From Thiosocius sp049669185 (GTDB lineage Bacteria > Pseudomonadota > Gammaproteobacteria > Chromatiales > Chromatiaceae): a stretch of 29,246 nucleotides of DNA. Position numbers and translations under genes: made by a program. Numbering within the stretch: position 1 is the stretch's first letter; each line of letters starts with the position of its first letter. A model generated the notes under the pieces. It had not been told where the DNA came from. It saw only the letters and a list, made by a program, of their open reading frames with translations, and searched no databases. The DNA lies in contig JBATKF010000474.1 of assembly GCA_049669185.1 (NCBI GenBank), positions 1-29,246 on the forward strand, in the 5' to 3' direction. This document shows positions 24,402 to 29,246 of the stretch, one piece after another.

Positions 24402-24746
24402 TCACATCAGACCGGCCCGCTGCTTGCGGGGCGCAACGATCTCGAAACCCTCGCGTGCCCAAGCGATGATGCCGCCGCGCAGGTTTAGTACATTATGGAT
24501 GCCCTGCTGACCGAGAAAATTGCAGGCGTGATACGAGCGTGCCCCGCTGCGGCAATACAGCACCACGTCCTTGTCCTTCGGCAGGTCATGCATCTGGAGC
24601 GGGATGAGATGCATGGCCAAGTGCTCCGCATTCGGCAGAATTCCCTGCGCCAACTCGGCGTCGCTGCGAATATCGATCAGCGCAATTTCGTCTCCGGCGT
24701 CCATGCGCGCCTTGAGTTCCGCTGCACCGATCTCTTTTACCAACAT
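24402..24746 (-). CDS. rhd: Single-domain rhodanese of the rhd-tusA-dsrE2 operon
   Basis: A 114-aa single rhodanese domain with catalytic Cys65 in the six-residue loop CRSGAR, preceded by the IDIRSDAEL and LPNAEHLAM motifs. It mobilises sulfane sulfur as a protein persulfide and hands it to TusA. The ATG at 24746 has GAGGTG at proper spacing; nine extra in-frame residues upstream (to 24773) lack such support. First gene of the operon and preceded by a near-consensus promoter; divergent from cysG. Confidence 0.93.
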   Translation of the reverse strand: MLVKEIGAAELKARMDAGDEIALIDIRSDAELAQGILPNAEHLAMHLIPLQMHDLPKDKDVVLYCRSGARSYHACNFLGQQGIHNVLNLRGGIIAWAREGFEIVAPRKQRAGLM

Positions 24747-24786
24747 CGCGCACCTCAAATACTGCTGGACCACTAACTAGCGGAGC

Positions 24787-24815
24787 AGTATATTATTATT
24801 TCCTCATATAGTCAA
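24787..24815 (-). promoter_or_regulatory. Near-consensus sigma70 promoter of rhd-tusA-dsrE2
   Basis: On the minus strand: TTGACT (plus 24810-24815), exactly 17 nt, TATACT (plus 24787-24792); each box matches 5 of 6. The predicted start near 24780 leaves a short leader with the GAGGTG ribosome-binding site. It sits in an AT-rich island of the 116-nt intergenic region shared with cysG. Confidence 0.65.
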
Positions 24816-24862
24816 CGCCTTAGCGTGCCGGCGATACGAACGACCAGGTGTGAAGCGAGACC

Positions 24863-26305
24863 ATGGAGCATTTACCGATATTCCTGTCCGTGCGAGACCA
24901 GATCTGCGCTGTGATCGGCGGCGGCGAGATCGCTACGCGCAAGGTCTCCCTGCTGCTGCGTGCCGGCGCCCGCGTCCGGATTATCGCGCCACAACTCTGT
25001 GCCAATCTGAGCACGCTCCATGACCAGGACCGCGTTACCCACCTCGCCCGCGGCTATCAGGACGGCGACCTCGACAACGCCTACCTGGCGATCGCTGCAA
25101 CGGATGACGCCGACGTCAACCGCGCGGTAGCCGACGCCGGTCGTGCGCGCAATATCCCGGTGAACGTGGTCGACCATCCCGAGGATGGTAGCTTCATCAT
25201 GCCATCGATTATCGACCGCTCACCGGTGATCGCAGCGGTCTCGACTGGCGGCGCCTCACCGGTGCTCGCCCGTCTGATGCGCTCCCGCCTCGAATCCATG
25301 ATTCCCGCCGGCTATGGCCGCCTCGCGGAACTCGCCGGCAGATTTCGCGAGCGCGTCAAACAGGCCTTCGCAGACCCGGCAGATCGACGGCGCTTCTGGG
25401 ACCGGGTATTACAGGGCAACGTCGCCGAGCGCGTATTCTCGGGGCACATGCACGAGGCCGAGGTCCTGATGGAGCACGAACTGGGCAGCGGACCCTTACA
25501 GACCGGCATGGGCGAGGTCTACCTGGTTGGCGGGGGACCGGGTGATCCCGATCTTCTGACCTTCCGCGCACTGCGCCTGATGCAACAGGCCGATGTCGTC
25601 GTCTACGACCGCCTGGTCGCCAAGGCCGTGCTCGACATGACGCGCAGCGATGCCGAACGCATCTATGTCGGCAAGGAACGCGACAAGCATACGATGCGCC
25701 AGGAGGAGATCAACCAACTGCTGGCAGACTTGGCCAAACAGGGCAAGCGCGTGGTGCGTCTGAAAGGCGGGGATCCCTTCATCTTCGGTCGCGGAGGAGA
25801 GGAGATCGACACGCTGGCCAGTCAGGGCGTGCCCTTCCAGGTCATACCGGGCATCACTGCAGCGTCCGGTTGTGCCAGTTATTCCGGCATCCCGCTGACC
25901 CACCGCGACTACGCCCAGTCTGTGACCTTCGTGACCGGGCATCTGAAAGACAACACCATGAATCTGAACTGGTCACAGCTGGCCCAGCCGAATCAGACCC
26001 TGGTCTTCTACATGGGACTCAAGGGCCTGCCGGTGATCAGCCGTGAGCTGCAGGCGCATGGCATGGCACCAAATACCCCGGCCGCTCTGATACAGCAGGG
26101 GACCACGCAGAAACAAAAGGTCTTCACCGGCACGCTGGCTTCGCTGCCGGAGATTGTCGCGCGGGAAAAGCCGAAGCCACCGACACTGATCATCGTCGGC
26201 GACGTCGTACAACTGCATGGCAAACTCTCATGGTACAAATCGCCAGAGCACTCGGAGCAGGGTGCAACCTCACCGATAACGCCGGGCACGGAACTCAGGC
26301 ATTAG
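24863..26305 (+). CDS. cysG: Siroheme synthase CysG (trifunctional)
   Basis: A 480-aa enzyme that converts uroporphyrinogen III to siroheme. The N-terminal precorrin-2 dehydrogenase/ferrochelatase half (1-210) has the NAD loop GGGEIA (19-24) and the catalytic Asp104 (NVVDHP); the C-terminal SAM-dependent methyltransferase half (217-460) has VGGGPGDPDLLT (222-233), VVYDRLV with Asp249, VGKERDKH with Lys271, RLKGGDPFIFGRGGEE and THRDYAQSV. The residue matching phosphoserine 128 of Salmonella CysG is Thr here (AVSTGG). The C-terminus has about 20 extra residues beyond the family end. Divergent from the rhd operon; its 3' end overlaps the convergent second rhodanese gene by 11 bp. Siroheme supply for sulfite reductase (Dsr or Cys) links it to its neighbours. 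Confidence 0.96.
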   Translation: MEHLPIFLSVRDQICAVIGGGEIATRKVSLLLRAGARVRIIAPQLCANLSTLHDQDRVTHLARGYQDGDLDNAYLAIAATDDADVNRAVADAGRARNIPVNVVDHPEDGSFIMPSIIDRSPVIAAVSTGGASPVLARLMRSRLESMIPAGYGRLAELAGRFRERVKQAFADPADRRRFWDRVLQGNVAERVFSGHMHEAEVLMEHELGSGPLQTGMGEVYLVGGGPGDPDLLTFRALRLMQQADVVVYDRLVAKAVLDMTRSDAERIYVGKERDKHTMRQEEINQLLADLAKQGKRVVRLKGGDPFIFGRGGEEIDTLASQGVPFQVIPGITAASGCASYSGIPLTHRDYAQSVTFVTGHLKDNTMNLNWSQLAQPNQTLVFYMGLKGLPVISRELQAHGMAPNTPAALIQQGTTQKQKVFTGTLASLPEIVAREKPKPPTLIIVGDVVQLHGKLSWYKSPEHSEQGATSPITPGTELRH

Positions 26306-26774
26306 ACTCTTCGGGCGGACGTAGTTGGTCTTCGCGCAGTCTCGGGGTGAAGTAATCATCCGCCTGGTCCAGATCCACATCCCGTTCCTGACTGTCGACT
26401 AATGGCTGCTCATAGTCCTTCCAGCCCCGCAATCCCGTCTTTAGCGATGCGACGTTACGGTAGCCAAGCAGCTGCAGAGAGTGCGCCGCGAGCACACTGC
26501 GGTAACCGGAACGACACACCACCACGACCTCCCGATCACGCGCCTGGACCAACTCGGGCATGGTCTCTTCGTATTCCCATTCGCAGGCGGACTCGAGGAT
26601 GCCCCGCGGCACGTTTAGCGATCCTGCGATATGCATGGCGTCGAACTCATAAGGCTCGCGAACATCGATCACCAACACGTCGGGATTCGACGCAAGCCTC
26701 TCCTCTAGATCCCACGGCATGAGTTCTCTCACGTCCGTCAGACACTCGCTGACCAGTTGCAGGAATCGTTTCAT
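26295..26774 (-). CDS. Rhodanese-domain protein with acidic C-terminal tail
   Basis: A 159-aa protein: N-terminal helix (MKRFLQLVSECLTDVREL), a rhodanese domain (about 20-125) with catalytic Cys87 in CRSGYRS and the VIDVREPYEF and HIAGSLNVPRG motifs, and a charged tail (129-159, rich in Asp, Glu and Pro) not seen in the operon rhodanese. It is probably a cytoplasmic sulfane-sulfur transferase; the acceptor is unknown. The start at 26774 has AGGGA seven bases upstream. Its 3' end overlaps cysG tail to tail, and a 47-bp repeat lies just upstream of its ribosome-binding site. It follows narXL on the same strand. Confidence 0.92.
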   Translation of the reverse strand: MKRFLQLVSECLTDVRELMPWDLEERLASNPDVLVIDVREPYEFDAMHIAGSLNVPRGILESACEWEYEETMPELVQARDREVVVVCRSGYRSVLAAHSLQLLGYRNVASLKTGLRGWKDYEQPLVDSQERDVDLDQADDYFTPRLREDQLRPPEESNA

Positions 26775-26788
26775 CGGGCAGTCCCTAG

Positions 26789-26835
26789 CCTGAAAATCTC
26801 ATCGGTCGCCGCGATGCCGGGTAGAGATTTCCAGG
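26789..26835. repeat. 47-bp miniature copy of the interspersed repeat
   Basis: CCTGAAAATCTCAT at the left (26789-26802) and GGGTAGAGATTTCCAGG at the right (26819-26835) match the two ends of copy 1, including the CGGGTAGAGATTT string, but the roughly 110-bp interior is missing. The arms pair imperfectly (one mismatch in 12). It lies between the narL-like gene and the second rhodanese gene and could form a hairpin in the narXL transcript; no T-run follows. Confidence 0.7.
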
Positions 26836-26858
26836 ATAACGAAATTCGTTCGAAGCGT

Positions 26859-27518
26859 TCAGTCGCTCTCGACACCGCGGCTGCAGATGTTTTGCTCGAC
26901 AGCGATCACCGCGGCCTCGACCCGCGAGTGCACGTCGAGCTTGCGCAGGATCGCTTTCACATGCAGTTTTACCGTACCGTCCGATATACCGAGGTTACGC
27001 GCAATCACTTTGTTGCTCTGCCCCTCGGCCAAATGACACAGGATCTCAAGTTCACGCGGCGTCAGTTCCGCTAGGGCACGGTGACTGGGGGGATTGGCGG
27101 CGACTTCTCCCTGCACCGCCTTGGCGAGAACGATGGTCAACTCGGGGGCCACCACCGTCTGTCCGGCAACGATGTCGTTGAGCGCCTTGATCAGGTCGTC
27201 CGGTTCCATGTCCTTGAGCAGATAACCGCGCGCGCCGTTCTGCAGAGCGTTCACTACATCGGCCTCTTCACGGCTGGTGGTCAACATCACGACCGGCATA
27301 GCGACATCTCGCCGGCGGAGTTCCTGCAGTACCTGGACACCGTTCATGCTGGGCATCCGCATATCGAGCAGCACAACATCAGGCTGCTTCTCCGCGACCC
27401 ACTCAATACCCTGCTCACAATCGCCGACCGCCGCCACGACCTCGATTCCTCGCCGTTGCAGCAATTCCGTCAGACCCATGCGGAACAGCGCATGGTCATC
27501 AATCATCAGCACGCGCAT
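26859..27518 (-). CDS. NarL-family response regulator
   Basis: A 219-aa DNA-binding response regulator. The receiver (1-120) has Asp7/Asp8 (IDDH), phospho-acceptor Asp52 (VVLLDMRMPSMNG), a Thr pair at 80-81 and Lys102 (GYLLKDM). The LuxR-type helix-turn-helix is at about 155-215 (LTPRELEILCHLAEG, NKVIARNLGISDGTVKLHVKAILRKL). The ATG at 27518 overlaps the sensor stop as TGATG, a coupled start; a TTG four codons upstream is less likely. It resembles NarL/NarP, but target and signal are not deducible. Likely DNA-binding output of the adjacent sensor kinase. Confidence 0.93.
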   Translation of the reverse strand: MRVLMIDDHALFRMGLTELLQRRGIEVVAAVGDCEQGIEWVAEKQPDVVLLDMRMPSMNGVQVLQELRRRDVAMPVVMLTTSREEADVVNALQNGARGYLLKDMEPDDLIKALNDIVAGQTVVAPELTIVLAKAVQGEVAANPPSHRALAELTPRELEILCHLAEGQSNKVIARNLGISDGTVKLHVKAILRKLDVHSRVEAAVIAVEQNICSRGVESD

Positions 27519-29146
27519 CAGGTTATCCAACGCCGATCATTCGTATCTGCGTGCGGCCGCGATCGATAACTCAGCTCCACTCGGGTCCCCTCTCCGACTT
27601 CGCTTTCGATCCGAAGATTACCACCAAGGCGACGCGCCCGCTCTTCCATGATGGATAGACCGATGTGCTCACCCGGCCGACCGCGCTTGGCCGCCTGTTC
27701 GAATCCGATACCGTCGTCTTCGATCAAGAGCGAGTAGGCGCCACTGCTGCGGCAACTCAGCATGACACGCACGGTGTGCGCCCGCGCATGCTTACGGATG
27801 TTGGCCAGACATTCCTGCGCCACACGCAGGATCTGCATCTCCTCGGCAGAGGAAAGGTGCGGCTCGCGACACTGGTTTTGAAACAGCACATGCATCCCCG
27901 TCTCGCGCCCAAAGCGGTCGACCAGCTTCTCTAGCGCCGCGACCAGGCCGCGTTGATCGACAGGCGCACGAAAGCTATTCAAAAGCTCGCGTAGTTCGGT
28001 GTGAGCCTCATCGAGGCCGCCGCGGATGCGCCGCGCATCCCTGCAGGCCGCCGCATTATCGCCGCTCTGTTTCAAGAGATCCTCCAGCAGGCGCACCTGG
28101 AAACGCAGACTCGCCAGCGTCTGGGCCAGCGAGTCGTGCAGCTCATGCGCGAGCGTAGTGCGCTCTTCCATGATCGACAGGCGACGCGCCTCGCCGTCGG
28201 AGCGCTGTTTCGCAACCGCCATACCGAGATGGCTGCCGATAGTCTGCAGCAGATCGCGGATATCTTCGCGTCCGGAGATACCCGGTCTGCGCACATAGAC
28301 GTGATACAGACCGAGCAGCTCCCCATGATAATCCAGAGGCACCGTCACCATCTCGATTTCGTCATGCCCGTACATCACCCGCTTGAGCTGCTTGACACAA
28401 TGCCGTGCGGCGTTGTCGCACAATACGTCGCCGGGTGAGAGCGTCTTGCCGCAGACGCACAACGCGAGCGGCAACATCTCGCGCTCACTTAGGACCTCGT
28501 TGTTGACGCCAATGGAGCCAACGACACGCAACGCGCCATCGGGTTGTTCGATCCGAACCTTCGCAGCGATGCCGTTGACCATTTCTTTGAGCACGCGCAG
28601 AAAGCGCAACAAGAGCGCCTCGAGATCCTGTGCCTGATTGATGCTGGCGGCGACATCGTAAAGAATTTTCAGCGACGCGGTCTTCTGCGCCAGGCGTGTC
28701 GTATGCCGCGCTACCCGGCTGTCCATGTCTTCATAGAGCTCGCTCAGCTCCTCATTCAGGCCGTCGAGATCATGGACCATCGTCGTCAGCACGCCGGTGT
28801 CGGTGAGCGCCAGGTTGGCACCCGGTTCGCCGGAACACACCTGCGATACCGCGTCCTCGAGGCGCGCCAGCGGCTCGAGGAGCTGCTTACGCAAGCGATA
28901 CAGACCGAGCGCAAAGGCCAGTAGCGAGCCGGCGGCGACGATACTCAACAGCGCCGCCAGGCCGGGCGTCGGCGCATCGGCGAGGCCCAGCACGAGCGCC
29001 ACTATCAGCACCACCAGCAGGCCGCCAGCCAATGCCACCATGGGCATCAGCAGTCGGGCGCCGCTCAGGAGGCGCCTGATGCGCTCGCCGACCGCAAGAC
29101 CGGAGAAATCCTCGACCTGATCGGGCATGTCTATCTCTGTAGCCAC
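27518..29146 (-). CDS. NarX/NarQ-like sensor kinase without periplasmic sensor domain
   Basis: A 542-aa inner-membrane kinase. Two transmembrane helices (about 32-56 and 63-84) are joined by only about six periplasmic residues (ADAPTP), so the nitrate-binding periplasmic domain of NarX is absent. Then come HAMP (about 85-140), a coiled coil, a GAF-like module (about 165-315) with cysteines at 230, 232, 243 and 250 (CVC...C...C), HisKA_3 with His337 in HELHDSLAQTL, and HATPase_c (AQECLANIRKHARA, DDGIGF, HIGLSIMEERARRLGG). The likely start is GTG at 29146 with AAGGA just upstream; an ATG at 29128 has no clear site. It is coupled to the narL-like gene by TGATG and begins 6 nt after the preceding gene. 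Confidence 0.92.
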   Translation of the reverse strand: MATEIDMPDQVEDFSGLAVGERIRRLLSGARLLMPMVALAGGLLVVLIVALVLGLADAPTPGLAALLSIVAAGSLLAFALGLYRLRKQLLEPLARLEDAVSQVCSGEPGANLALTDTGVLTTMVHDLDGLNEELSELYEDMDSRVARHTTRLAQKTASLKILYDVAASINQAQDLEALLLRFLRVLKEMVNGIAAKVRIEQPDGALRVVGSIGVNNEVLSEREMLPLALCVCGKTLSPGDVLCDNAARHCVKQLKRVMYGHDEIEMVTVPLDYHGELLGLYHVYVRRPGISGREDIRDLLQTIGSHLGMAVAKQRSDGEARRLSIMEERTTLAHELHDSLAQTLASLRFQVRLLEDLLKQSGDNAAACRDARRIRGGLDEAHTELRELLNSFRAPVDQRGLVAALEKLVDRFGRETGMHVLFQNQCREPHLSSAEEMQILRVAQECLANIRKHARAHTVRVMLSCRSSGAYSLLIEDDGIGFEQAAKRGRPGEHIGLSIMEERARRLGGNLRIESEVGEGTRVELSYRSRPHADTNDRRWIT

Positions 29147-29152
29147 TCGTCC

Positions 29153-29245
29153 TTAAGGTACCAGACCCGCAGCGCGCAACGCCGATTGCATTTCGGCCTG
29201 GCGCCGCTCTGCCAGACGGCGGCCTAGCACCGCGCCATCCAGGCC
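29153..29245 (-). CDS. C-terminal end of an upstream gene (partial)
   Basis: Thirty codons and a TAA stop (29155-29153) run off the right edge of the window. The visible tail is GLDGAVLGRRLAERRQAEMQ followed by SALRAAGLVP. The G-x-x-G-x-x-L-G-x-x-L-x-x-x-R pattern resembles the C-terminus of tRNA nucleotidyltransferase (Cca)-type proteins, but 30 residues are too few for a firm call. The 6-nt spacing to the sensor kinase start indicates the same operon. GC-rich codon use supports real coding. Confidence 0.5.
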   Translation of the reverse strand, partial: GLDGAVLGRRLAERRQAEMQSALRAAGLVP

Positions 29246-29246
29246 C

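Noticed and set aside
27519..27530. TTG start for the NarL-like gene
   Set aside because: The ATG at 27518 overlaps the kinase stop as TGATG and begins directly at the receiver's first strand.
1..29246. CRISPR arrays, tRNA/rRNA genes, prophage or transposase genes
   Set aside because: No regularly spaced direct repeats, cloverleaf-like segments, phage structural genes or transposase motifs were seen.

Overview
The window looks like chromosomal DNA of a GC-rich gammaproteobacterium, most likely a sulfur-oxidising chemolithotroph of the Chromatiales type. The signs are the gammaproteobacterial dapA-bamC neighbourhood, a full-length PurL of about 1292 aa, a GcvR/Bcp pair, SlyX, and above all a rhodanese-TusA-DsrE2 operon of the kind used for cytoplasmic sulfur transfer in sulfur oxidisers, placed back to back with a siroheme synthase gene (cysG). 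No phage, plasmid, transposase, CRISPR, rRNA or tRNA gene is visible. The taxonomic reading is inference from gene content.

Layout. 1-1100: a GNAT acetyltransferase, a strong hairpin terminator, a mostly non-coding stretch with a possible tiny membrane protein, and the first copy of an interspersed repeat. 1098-8970 (minus): a fused membrane/spermidine-synthase-like protein, slyX translationally coupled to purL, a metallo-beta-lactamase-fold hydrolase and bamC. dapA (minus) closes this group and is divergent from a GalT-family gene. 10036-13741 (plus): GalT-like nucleotidyltransferase, gcvR, bcp-type peroxiredoxin, PIN-PhoH ATPase. 13932-19305: a divergent signalling pair, a BarA-like hybrid histidine kinase and a large HPt-like/REC/degenerate GGDEF/degenerate EAL regulator. 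19433-22015 (minus): AI-2E/PerM-type permease, an unrecognised 130-aa protein, and a LysR regulator divergent from a FadL-type porin (plus). 23558-24746 (minus): rhd-tusA-dsrE2, divergent from cysG (plus). 26295-29146 (minus): a second rhodanese and a narXL-like two-component system, preceded by the tail of an unidentified gene.

How it fits together. The sulfur section is the most coherent: rhodanese, TusA and DsrE2 form a persulfide relay, and CysG makes siroheme, the cofactor of dissimilatory and assimilatory sulfite reductases. A near-consensus sigma70 promoter lies in the intergenic region and points into the rhd operon. Two regulatory systems flank this section: LysR with FadL, and NarX/NarL with a second rhodanese.

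The most unusual structure is a repeat family with terminal inverted repeats (CCTGCAAATCTC-like ends). There are three copies of about 140-176 bp (936-1097, 13750-13925, 19306-19441) and one 47-bp internally deleted copy (26789-26835). The long copies sit hard against the 3' ends of genes and seem to supply or abut stop codons. A different 83-bp inverted-repeat element (21031-21113) supplies the stop codon of the LysR gene.
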